Assembly: GCA_964572475.1 (NCBI GenBank)
Contig: CAZNEZ010000056.1
Location: 1-12,056, forward strand
Source: CAZNEZ01 sp964572475
Lineage (GTDB): Bacteria > Bacillota > Clostridia > Lachnospirales > Lachnospiraceae
DNA length: 12,056 bases
Reading direction: 5' to 3'
Part shown: one piece after another, positions 6,837-12,056 of the stretch
How the letters are laid out: every line of letters begins with the position of its first letter
Position numbering within the stretch: position 1 is the stretch's first letter
Made by a program: the position numbers and the translations under genes
Notes under the pieces: generated by a model
The model's input: only the letters and a program-made list of their open reading frames with translations
What the model was told of the DNA's origin: nothing
Databases searched by the model: none

Positions 6837-9127
6837 GCACAATTCTCCCATATTCCTGTTACTAATACTGTTTTATCATCAGAATAATTCATTTGCGAAT
6901 CCCCTGAGGCCATTTCAAGTAAGCGTTTAGCTATCTCTTTGGGCTTGTTAGAATCTATATTCATAATCATTTGAGATAGTGCCTTCTCCTTATCCTCATC
7001 TGATATACTATCTAATATTCCATCAGACACCATAATTACAAAATCACCATCATATAACTTTTTAGACACACTATCAAAATTGTTATCATTTACAACACCT
7101 GCAGGCAATGATGTTGATTTTATCACTTCTACCCAGTCACCTCTTTTTATAAATGTCGCAGCCGCACCCAGCTTAATAAAGTCGCATACACCAGAATATA
7201 AATCAAGAAGCCCCATATCAATAGTTGCAGGGTTAACAGACTCTGAATTAATCAGCATCATAGAATTAATAAATTTAAGCGTAACTTCTTCACTAAATCC
7301 ACCCTCCAGCATCTGTTCTATAAGTTCAATAACCATCTCACTTTCTTTACCTGCGAGTTTTCCTGATCCCATTCCATCAGAAATGCTCATAAGTGTTTGT
7401 CCACAATTCATTTCTAGAAATGCAAAGTTATCACCTGAATATGCATCTTCGTTTTTGCTTTTTCTAGCTGTTCCATTAATTACATAAAAATTTCTGTCCT
7501 CAATTAAATCGTATGTAATATATTCATTTCCCACATGTTTTCTATAATCTTCACGCATTCTGACTCTATCTCCAAATATAGATGATACAGTAGTTGTTAA
7601 ATCCTTAATTGGAACAGTACACCCTTTTTCACTTCTTGCTGTAATTATATATTCTTTCATACCATTTCTGTCTTCGAGTGCAACTATCTTTTTTAATATT
7701 ATTCTTTTTGCTTTAAGCTTTATTCTTAGTTTTTTCTCTTTATCCTCGTTAATTGGCAACATACTGTATATTTCTTTTTGACAATCTTCAACTATCATTG
7801 CCATCTCCTTTAATTGCTCTGATATAACTTCTTTATTTTCAAGAATTCTGCTTCTCCAGATACTGTTTAGCCTGTTTCGCTCACATACATGATTGATTTC
7901 CAACAAGAACTTGTCCACATTTATACAGCTATCAGTAAATTCATCGGGTACAGATTCCAGAGTCACAGCCCCCTCCGCCTCTGCTTTTTCAATAAGCTGC
8001 ATTGTCTGTTCATACATATTTTCGTTTTTACCTTTCCAACACTTAGCACATTTACTACAGTCTTGGCACATTTTTTCCGATACTTCTTCAAATATCATAG
8101 CACTTTTTGAATTTTTATCCCCATATTCCACTGGTGTTGTATAATCCAGACATCTTGCTAACCTTGCAAATGATGCTGCAATGCCAGAAAGTCTCTCTTC
8201 TCCCATCATATCCGCATACGCTAATCCAGGTTTTAACAATTCTCTTTTACTTTCATAGATAAACACCACATTTCGGGGAAGTATCAAAAAGATTCCCATT
8301 GATAAAAGGATTCCTTTTATATTTGATTCGGCCACAAGGCTTTCCACGCCTGTGAATCCCATTAACATAAATATACTTGTAGCTCCGATAATGCTTCCTG
8401 CTCGTCCTACTTTTCTAAATGTTCCTGATGCTATTCCCATAAGCGAAAATACTGCAACCATATTAATATTATCTATACTTTGAGACATGGCTACAATTCC
8501 ACAGGCTACTCCCGTCATTGCCCCAAATCCCGCTCCATATTTGTATCCTGCTACTGTTACCGCAAGATATGCACACATCTTTGCAATTTCTGCCGGAAAT
8601 GTACTAGACTGCCCTATGCTATATAGTATTACTCCAGTAATTATCGCAAAACTTATCATTTCTTCGTTAGAATATGCCCTTTCCTTTGACGATTCCATTA
8701 TTGCTTCTATTCCCTGACTAAATATAAGCGATAATGCAAATACCATTCCCCCAAGTCCCAGGCTTATCATTATGTTACTTAGTGTAATTTTTCCCATTAC
8801 TGTATCTGTCATCTCTATGCACACCATTGAAATCGCTGTAATTGTAGCATATACATATATGCTTAGTTTTTCATTTGCAAGTTCAAATAATCCTATGACT
8901 ACTGCCGCTGTTATCATTATCAGTCCATACTTTGCCGCCTCCATTATTCCCTGCGACATTGCAAGCGCACCAAACATTATTGGTATTGTCACCATTCGAT
9001 AACATTTCTTTGCATATATTCCTGAAAAATATGCTACTGCAAATGGATTATATGTAAATAGACTGCATATTGCCATCAGCCCTCCTATCATTTGTACAAG
9101 TACTGCTTTCACCATCTTACTATTCAT
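6833..9127 (-). CDS. spoIIE: stage II sporulation protein E, PP2C-type phosphatase
   Basis: A membrane phosphatase that sits at the polar septum and dephosphorylates SpoIIAA-P, which frees sigma-F in the forespore; it also interacts with FtsZ. The 764-aa protein has about ten hydrophobic segments in residues 1-295, a central regulatory region with a cysteine cluster at 354, 357, 360 and 363 (the family's C-x-x-C...CW motif), and a C-terminal PP2C/SpoIIE domain. Metal-binding signatures are SISDGMGSG (581-589, Asp584), MVSDGILD (699-706, Asp702) and YSDDKTV (748-754, Asp750/751). It is somewhat shorter than the ~827-aa B. subtilis protein. The frame extends to a TTG at 9151, but the ATG at 9127 follows AAGGAGAGG at ideal distance and is the start. 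Expression is probably under Spo0A (see 9178-9245). Confidence 0.98.
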   Translation of the reverse strand: MNSKMVKAVLVQMIGGLMAICSLFTYNPFAVAYFSGIYAKKCYRMVTIPIMFGALAMSQGIMEAAKYGLIMITAAVVIGLFELANEKLSIYVYATITAISMVCIEMTDTVMGKITLSNIMISLGLGGMVFALSLIFSQGIEAIMESSKERAYSNEEMISFAIITGVILYSIGQSSTFPAEIAKMCAYLAVTVAGYKYGAGFGAMTGVACGIVAMSQSIDNINMVAVFSLMGIASGTFRKVGRAGSIIGATSIFMLMGFTGVESLVAESNIKGILLSMGIFLILPRNVVFIYESKRELLKPGLAYADMMGEERLSGIAASFARLARCLDYTTPVEYGDKNSKSAMIFEEVSEKMCQDCSKCAKCWKGKNENMYEQTMQLIEKAEAEGAVTLESVPDEFTDSCINVDKFLLEINHVCERNRLNSIWRSRILENKEVISEQLKEMAMIVEDCQKEIYSMLPINEDKEKKLRIKLKAKRIILKKIVALEDRNGMKEYIITARSEKGCTVPIKDLTTTVSSIFGDRVRMREDYRKHVGNEYITYDLIEDRNFYVINGTARKSKNEDAYSGDNFAFLEMNCGQTLMSISDGMGSGKLAGKESEMVIELIEQMLEGGFSEEVTLKFINSMMLINSESVNPATIDMGLLDLYSGVCDFIKLGAAATFIKRGDWVEVIKSTSLPAGVVNDNNFDSVSKKLYDGDFVIMVSDGILDSISDEDKEKALSQMIMNIDSNKPKEIAKRLLEMASGDSQMNYSDDKTVLVTGIWENCA

Positions 9128-9177
9128 AACAACCTCTCCTTGTTCCGCCAATCGGCTAATTTTGCTGTGTAGGGGGA

Positions 9178-9210
9178 ATTATACTCGGAGCATTTTTAAT
9201 AATTTGTCGA
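9178..9210 (-). promoter_or_regulatory. spoIIE promoter with 21-bp spacer (Spo0A-activated sigma-A type)
   Basis: A perfect -10 TATAAT (9178-9183, minus strand) lies 51 bp upstream of the spoIIE ATG. No -35 box is found at 17 bp; the nearest match, TCGACA (9205-9210), is 21 bp upstream of the -10 and is embedded in a Spo0A box. In B. subtilis, spoIIE and spoIIG have the same overlong spacer and depend on Spo0A-P to position sigma-A polymerase. Assignment here is by sequence pattern and gene identity. Confidence 0.75.
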
Positions 9211-9245
9211 AGTAAGGTATCAATTTTTAAAAAGTTTTCGACAAA
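9203..9245. promoter_or_regulatory. two inverted Spo0A boxes upstream of spoIIE
   Basis: TTTGTCGAA occurs on the plus strand at 9203-9211 and again, in opposite orientation, at 9237-9245. Both match the core TGTCGAA of the Spo0A-P binding site. Their centres are 34 bp apart, about three helical turns, and the proximal one overlaps the -35 position. This layout fits direct activation of spoIIE by Spo0A-P at sporulation onset. Confidence 0.75.
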
Positions 9246-9262
9246 AATTCTTATTTTATTTT

Positions 9263-9293
9263 AAAGAAAAAGCGTGTCCAATTTGAACACGCT
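9263..9293 (-). terminator. intrinsic terminator after divIC
   Basis: AGCGTGT (9271-9277) pairs with ACACGCT (9287-9293). In minus-strand RNA the stem is followed by the U-rich tract TTTTTCTTT. It lies about 50 bp beyond the divIC stop and separates the rqcP-divIC unit from the spoIIE promoter. Confidence 0.8.
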
Positions 9294-9341
9294 AGTCTTT
9301 AATTTAATGATTATTATTAAGTATATTGCTAAATGTTAACT

Positions 9342-9638
9342 CTATTTAGAATTAGGTTTGAACACTATCTCATCAGGATAAACTAGTCCTAATTGTTTAG
9401 CAACCTCTTCAACATATTTCTTAGTCTGTACATAAACCCTACGTTCTTCAAGATCAAGTGATCTCTGTTTTTGTTCAGCCTCTTTATCTTTAAGTTCAGT
9501 CTCTTGTATCTCTAGTCGGGCTATCTTAGCCTGGGATTCATCAATCTGCTTCCATAATACTACTCCAAGTACTACTACTACAAGCGTTATTCCAACTATT
9601 CCCAACTTGTTAGAGCTTTTTTTTCTTCTTTTTTTCAT
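9342..9638 (-). CDS. divIC: septum formation initiator protein, DivIC/FtsB family
   Basis: A small bitopic division protein that forms a complex with FtsL and DivIB/FtsQ at the septum. The 98-aa sequence has a Lys/Arg-rich cytoplasmic start, one membrane segment at ~11-28, a charged coiled coil at ~32-66 and the conserved end YVEEVAKQLGLVYPDE (75-90). This is the family layout. The ATG follows AGAGGTG with 7-nt spacing, inside the end of yabQ; the two frames overlap by 29 nt across runs of 7 and 8 A. The position after yabPQ is the same as in B. subtilis. FtsB and DivIC belong to one family, so the symbol rests mainly on synteny. Confidence 0.92.
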   Translation of the reverse strand: MKKRRKKSSNKLGIVGITLVVVVLGVVLWKQIDESQAKIARLEIQETELKDKEAEQKQRSLDLEERRVYVQTKKYVEEVAKQLGLVYPDEIVFKPNSK

Positions 9639-10095
9639 GGACAGGCACCTCTTTGGTCTTTATTTTAACCTGTTTCTTAAGTTTTTTCAATGGCTTTAAC
9701 ACATTTTTCATATGTTTTAGTATCTGCTTTAATAGTATCTTTAACTTACTCATCACATACTTCAACGGCTTTAAGAGATATTTTAACAGCATCGAAATAT
9801 ATTTAACAAATATTGCACTAACAGAACGGTTATATAATAACATTCCTAATGCCATTCCTGCATATATGTACCATCTTACTTCTCCGTTATTATATTTGAA
9901 TGTCATGTTAAATATAATAAGTGCTGAAACAATCCAGAATACTATATCCTCTACTGCTACGGCAACAACACCATGTCCTATAATCCTTCTTATAATTCTA
10001 ATAATATCATATATTAGTGTTAGAATCATTCCAAATAGTGCTGCAATAAGGAAAAGAGCTGTCTCATTTCCGATAAGTTCACTTATTCCATCCAT
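9610..10095 (-). CDS. yabQ: spore cortex biosynthesis protein YabQ
   Basis: A membrane protein needed for spore cortex formation in B. subtilis, where it sits in the membranes around the forespore; its biochemical role is unknown. The 161-aa protein has three hydrophobic segments (~11-33, 42-63, 74-88), with FGMILTLIYDIIRIIRR (21-37) typical of the family. The tail after ~98 is an unusually lysine-rich amphipathic stretch with the phrase KPLK repeated at 109-112 and 134-137, ending in six lysines. The ATG directly follows the yabP stop (TAAATG). The Shine-Dalgarno AAGGA is about 11 nt upstream, within yabP. The end overlaps divIC by 29 nt. Confidence 0.9.
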   Translation of the reverse strand: MDGISELIGNETALFLIAALFGMILTLIYDIIRIIRRIIGHGVVAVAVEDIVFWIVSALIIFNMTFKYNNGEVRWYIYAGMALGMLLYNRSVSAIFVKYISMLLKYLLKPLKYVMSKLKILLKQILKHMKNVLKPLKKLKKQVKIKTKEVPVHEKKKKKKL

Positions 10096-10380
10096 TTACT
10101 TAAACATCCTTTTTACAAATGATCCTCCTTTCCTACCGTATTTATCACTATTTGAATATTCCATACTGTTAATTGTGCCTTCAACATCAATCTCACCCTT
10201 TTCAATTGATAATCTGCTTACATGAAGATCATTTCCTTTAATATGAAGATTACCAAGCTCAGTCTCAAGCAAAACCTCCTCCAAATCAAAGGATATTACA
10301 TCTTTAACTCCACTGATTGCAGCACTTTTTCTATTGTTAATTAATACTTTATGTGGTTTAACAATCTGTCTTTCTTCCAA
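10096..10380 (-). CDS. yabP: sporulation protein YabP
   Basis: A small soluble protein of the YabP/YqfC family, required for cortex formation in B. subtilis and made in the mother cell under sigma-E. Over 94 aa it shows the beta-rich family core HKVLINNRKSAAISGVKDV (10-28) and ETELGNLHIKGNDLHV (39-54). Start is a TTG at 10380: GGGGG lies 7 nt upstream and there is no other early start codon in frame. The stop abuts yabQ, suggesting coupled translation. The Shine-Dalgarno can be closed in a leader hairpin (10383-10431). Confidence 0.92.
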   Translation of the reverse strand: MEERQIVKPHKVLINNRKSAAISGVKDVISFDLEEVLLETELGNLHIKGNDLHVSRLSIEKGEIDVEGTINSMEYSNSDKYGRKGGSFVKRMFK

Positions 10381-10382
10381 TA

Positions 10383-10431
10383 AAATACCCCCTATACATT
10401 TATATCTAAATATATTATGGGGGTGGTATTT
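10383..10431 (-). promoter_or_regulatory. leader hairpin covering the yabP ribosome-binding site
   Basis: AAATA/TATTT (10383-10387 with 10427-10431) and CCCCC/GGGGG (10388-10392 with 10419-10423) form a 10-bp stem with a 3-nt bulge. In minus-strand RNA the 3' arm is the GGGGG Shine-Dalgarno of yabP. If both arms are on the same transcript, the site would be occluded. A promoter placed between the arms would remove the upstream arm. Confidence 0.45.
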
Positions 10432-10440
10432 CTATACATA
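10412..10440 (-). promoter_or_regulatory. weak candidate sigma-E promoter of yabP-yabQ
   Basis: CATAATAT (10412-10419, minus strand) resembles the sigma-E -10 element. The -35 position 14 bp upstream (TATGTAT, 10434-10440) is a poor match. Support comes mainly from the known sigma-E control of yabP in B. subtilis. Confidence 0.3.
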
Positions 10441-10453
10441 ATAATTTTCTTAA

Positions 10454-10693
10454 TTATAAATCTTTATACATATCCTTAGAATCTTCTTTTTTAGTACTTT
10501 CCTGAATATTAGTTACTTCTACCTTAACTGCCTTAGTACCAAACTGAATTTCTATAATATCTCCTACCTTAACATCAACTGAAGCTTTTGCAACTTTATT
10601 ATTAACTAAAACTCTACCTGCATCACAAGCTTCATTTGCAATTGTACGTCTTTTTATAAGCCTTGATACTTTTAAATACTTATCTAATCTCAT
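10454..10693 (-). CDS. rqcP: S4-domain RNA-binding protein RqcP (YabO), ribosome quality control
   Basis: A small S4 protein that binds stalled 50S subunits and helps RqcH add alanine tails to nascent chains. From the chosen ATG it is 79 aa and nearly all S4 domain: MRLDKYLKVSRLIKRRTIAN (1-20), then the loop AGRVLVNNKVAK and the strand VGDIIEIQFG. The start at 10693 has an excellent GGAGGAGG immediately upstream. The frame stays open to 10741 but those codons lack initiation signals. It is homologous to Hsp15, but its place before yabP matches B. subtilis yabO/rqcP. About 75 bp separate it from yabP. Confidence 0.92.
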   Translation of the reverse strand: MRLDKYLKVSRLIKRRTIANEACDAGRVLVNNKVAKASVDVKVGDIIEIQFGTKAVKVEVTNIQESTKKEDSKDMYKDL

Positions 10694-10719
10694 AGGTCCT
10701 CCTCCTTCTATATTATGAA

Positions 10720-10755
10720 GTAACAAATCGCTTGTCGGCACAAGCGCTTTGTTAC
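10720..10755. repeat. 36-bp near-perfect palindrome in the rqcP leader
   Basis: GTAACAAA (10720-10727) and CGCTTGT (10729-10735) pair with ACAAGCG (10740-10746) and TTTGTTAC (10748-10755) around a CGGC centre, with one mismatched pair (10728/10747). It lies 27 bp upstream of the rqcP ATG. No T-run follows on either strand, so it is not a standard terminator. It may be an operator or a regulatory or stabilising RNA hairpin. Confidence 0.85.
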
Positions 10756-10780
10756 TCTGCTGCGTATTTTCCTATGACGT

Positions 10781-10821
10781 AAAAACAAAATCACCCCGCT
10801 TATAAATAAGCAGGGTGATTT
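10781..10821 (-). terminator. intrinsic terminator of hup
   Basis: A 15-bp stem (10788-10802 with 10807-10821) with a 4-nt loop is followed on the minus strand by TTTTGTTTTT. The single imperfect pair is G-U in minus-strand RNA but C-A on the other strand, so the hairpin is built for the minus transcript. It starts 32 bp after the hup stop. Confidence 0.9.
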
Positions 10822-10852
10822 CTACTCTCAAGATTATCCATCTCAATAATGA

Positions 10853-11128
10853 TTATTTATTGATTGTATCCTTTAAAGCTTTTCCTGCTTTAAATTTTGG
10901 AGCCTTTGAAGCAGCAATTTTCATTGCTTTACCTGTCTGTGGATTTCTGCCTTCTCTTGCAGCTCTCTTTGCAACTTCGAATGTGCCAAAGCCAACTAAT
11001 TGAACTTTTTCACCTTTCTTTAATTCTGCTGTTACAACATCAATAAATGCTTTTAAAGCTTTTTCAGAATCTTTCTTTGATAATTCTGTCTGTGCAGCAA
11101 TCTCTGCTACTAATTCAGCCTTGTTCAT
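10853..11128 (-). CDS. hup: HU-family DNA-binding protein
   Basis: A nucleoid protein that binds and bends DNA as a dimer. At 91 aa it is full length: MNKAELVAEIAAQTELSKKD at the N-terminus, the dimer core VQLVGFGTFEVAKRAAREGRNPQTGK (43-68), with Arg-Asn-Pro (61-63) at the tip of the DNA-binding arm, and the C-terminal KFKAGKALKD. The ATG follows GGAGGAG with 7-nt spacing. It is transcribed alone, between its own promoter (11224-11252) and terminator (10781-10821). In B. subtilis hbs lies elsewhere, so its place between spoVT and rqcP is a local arrangement. Confidence 0.97.
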   Translation of the reverse strand: MNKAELVAEIAAQTELSKKDSEKALKAFIDVVTAELKKGEKVQLVGFGTFEVAKRAAREGRNPQTGKAMKIAASKAPKFKAGKALKDTINK

Positions 11129-11185
11129 GGATAAACTCCTCCTCTGTTATTATATAATTTAATAATCAAATGATTATTATGTCTA

Positions 11186-11214
11186 GATAACTGGTATCAC
11201 AACCAAGCGTTATC
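11186..11214 (-). promoter_or_regulatory. stem-loop at the start of the hup leader
   Basis: GATAAC (11186-11191) pairs with GTTATC (11209-11214), and TGGT (11192-11195) with ACCA (11202-11205), leaving a 3-nt bulge. It begins within a few bases of the predicted hup transcription start. A 5'-terminal hairpin of this kind commonly stabilises abundant mRNAs; that function is inferred. Confidence 0.55.
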
Positions 11215-11223
11215 CTTAAGATA

Positions 11224-11252
11224 TTTATAATCTTTTCTGCGCCATTTGTCAA
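11224..11252 (-). promoter_or_regulatory. strong sigma-A promoter of hup
   Basis: A consensus TTGACA (11247-11252) and TATAAA (11224-11229) stand 17 bp apart on the minus strand, about 95 bp before the hup ATG. Upstream (11253-11310) are repeated A/T tracts that could act as an UP element or bent DNA. This fits high expression of HU. Confidence 0.88.
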
Positions 11253-11363
11253 GGAAAATAGCTTATTTTCTTGGAAAAAATAGCCTTTTTATAGCTTTTT
11301 TAAGCTTTTGGCACCACTTTTTATCAATCTAGACCAAATCATTAGTACTAAAGTAGGATATAT

Positions 11364-11906
11364 CTACGATTCTAACTGACCTCCCAAAAACATTGCTGCA
11401 ACTGCTGACAGTTTCTGTTCAACTTCACCCATTTGGTTTCGTTTATCTTTACTTGAAATAATAACACACCCAATTACGTCACCTTCGCATACAATAGGCT
11501 GTGCAAAAAATGGTAAATCTTCAACTGTTCCAGATTCAACTATTTTTATTCCATCTTTTGATTTTATTGAATTATAGCTTTCTCTACTCTCCATAATTTC
11601 TTCTAAGCTCTTACTTATGTTCTGACCTAACAGCTCTTTTCTGCCTCCAGCTGTCGCTATTATCTGATCTCTGTCAGCTACAAGTACAATATGACCACTT
11701 GTTCTGGATATTGAATCCGCATATTGCTTAGCAAAATCGCCTAGTTCTCCAATAGTTGAGTATTTCTTTAGTATTATTTCACTCTGCTTATCAGTGTAGA
11801 TTTCTAGTGGGTCACCTTCTCTAATTCTTAGTGTCCTTCTTATTTCTTTAGGTATTACAATTCTTCCCAGCTCATCTATTCTTCTTATTATGCCAGTTGC
11901 TCTCAC
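11364..11906 (-). CDS. spoVT: stage V sporulation regulator SpoVT (AbrB-like)
   Basis: A tetrameric transcription factor that tunes sigma-G genes in the forespore and influences spore coat formation and germination. The 180-aa protein has the AbrB swapped-hairpin domain at 1-50 (TGIIRRIDELGRIVIPKEIR, RTLRIREGDPLEIY), nearly identical to my recollection of B. subtilis SpoVT. A GAF-like sensor domain occupies ~55-178, with the conserved IVLVADRD, PIVCEGDVIGCVII and MGEVEQK. Start is GTG at 11906: GGAGG lies 8 nt upstream, and the ATG two bases earlier is out of frame and stops at once. The promoter at 11970-11998 looks sigma-G dependent. I see no clear terminator between spoVT and hup. Confidence 0.97.
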   Translation of the reverse strand: MRATGIIRRIDELGRIVIPKEIRRTLRIREGDPLEIYTDKQSEIILKKYSTIGELGDFAKQYADSISRTSGHIVLVADRDQIIATAGGRKELLGQNISKSLEEIMESRESYNSIKSKDGIKIVESGTVEDLPFFAQPIVCEGDVIGCVIISSKDKRNQMGEVEQKLSAVAAMFLGGQLES

Positions 11907-11969
11907 ATTATTTTCCTCCGTTTACTATAATATTCTTATTTATAGTTATTTCTAAATATCTTGCGAAGT

Positions 11970-11998
11970 TATTATGTGGAAAAAGAGCAATAATATAC
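11970..11998 (-). promoter_or_regulatory. sigma-G-like promoter of spoVT
   Basis: On the minus strand, GTATA (11994-11998), a 17-bp spacer and CATAATA (11970-11976) match the forespore sigma-G/sigma-F pattern. The -10 lies 64 bp upstream of the spoVT start codon. In B. subtilis spoVT is transcribed by sigma-G. The region is AT-rich, so the match is supportive rather than proof. Confidence 0.6.
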
Positions 11999-12056
11999 CA
12001 AAGTTTGTTTTGATTTATTATTTTATATTATAATAAATTTGCCTTATATATCTACG

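Noticed and set aside
9128..9151. Longer SpoIIE beginning at an in-frame TTG
   Set aside because: The codons contain the strong Shine-Dalgarno AAGGAGAGG that serves the ATG at 9127.
9653..10225. Long plus-strand open frame of about 190 codons
   Set aside because: It lies antisense to yabQ and yabP. Its hydrophobic, Ile/Phe-rich translation is the usual shadow of lysine- and isoleucine-rich minus-strand genes.
1..12056. Hidden defence, toxin-antitoxin, prophage or secondary-metabolite system
   Set aside because: Every sizeable gene belongs to a known housekeeping, sporulation or carbohydrate family, gene order is conserved with other Firmicutes, and no transposase, integrase or nuclease gene was found.

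Overview
The window looks like a piece of an AT-rich, spore-forming Firmicute chromosome. The protein sequences and the lack of encoded CCA on both tRNAs fit a Clostridia genome, most likely Lachnospiraceae, but the species cannot be fixed from this sequence alone. All recognised genes lie on the minus strand, so transcription runs from high to low coordinates. The order spoVT - (hup) - rqcP - yabP - yabQ - divIC - spoIIE - tilS - hpt - ftsH is the classic Firmicute sporulation and division block known from Bacillus subtilis. Here it has an HU gene inserted after spoVT, and yabM, mazG (yabN) and yabR are absent.

Layout in the direction of transcription. (1) 11364-11998: spoVT, a forespore AbrB-type regulator, behind a sigma-G-like promoter. 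(2) 10781-11252: a single-gene HU unit with a near-consensus sigma-A promoter, a structured leader and its own terminator. (3) 9263-10755: rqcP, yabP, yabQ and divIC, closely packed and ending at a hairpin terminator; an unusual long palindrome precedes rqcP and a hairpin covers the yabP ribosome-binding site. (4) 6833-9245: spoIIE behind a promoter with a TATAAT box, a 21-bp spacer and two inverted Spo0A boxes. (5) 2649-6836: tilS-hpt-ftsH, coupled by overlap or 3-nt spacing, ending at a strong bidirectional hairpin after a roughly 250-bp spacer. (6) 379-2528: a cytoplasmic GH13 alpha-glucan hydrolase. (7) 98-351: a tRNA-Tyr/tRNA-Leu pair with its own promoter. (8) 1-117: a 59-bp tandem duplication of the tRNA-Leu 3' end, probably a contig-edge artefact.

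The genes fall into three jobs. The sporulation group (spoVT, yabP, yabQ, spoIIE) is controlled by Spo0A and compartment-specific sigma factors. The housekeeping group covers ribosome rescue (rqcP), division (divIC), nucleoid structure (hup), tRNA-Ile2 lysidine formation (tilS), purine salvage (hpt) and membrane proteolysis (ftsH). The GH13 enzyme degrades maltodextrin-type glucans. I found no new defence, mobile or biosynthetic system. The points worth a second look are mostly regulatory: the spoIIE and spoVT promoters, the rqcP palindrome, the yabP leader hairpin, the yabQ/divIC A-run overlap, and the contig-edge duplication.
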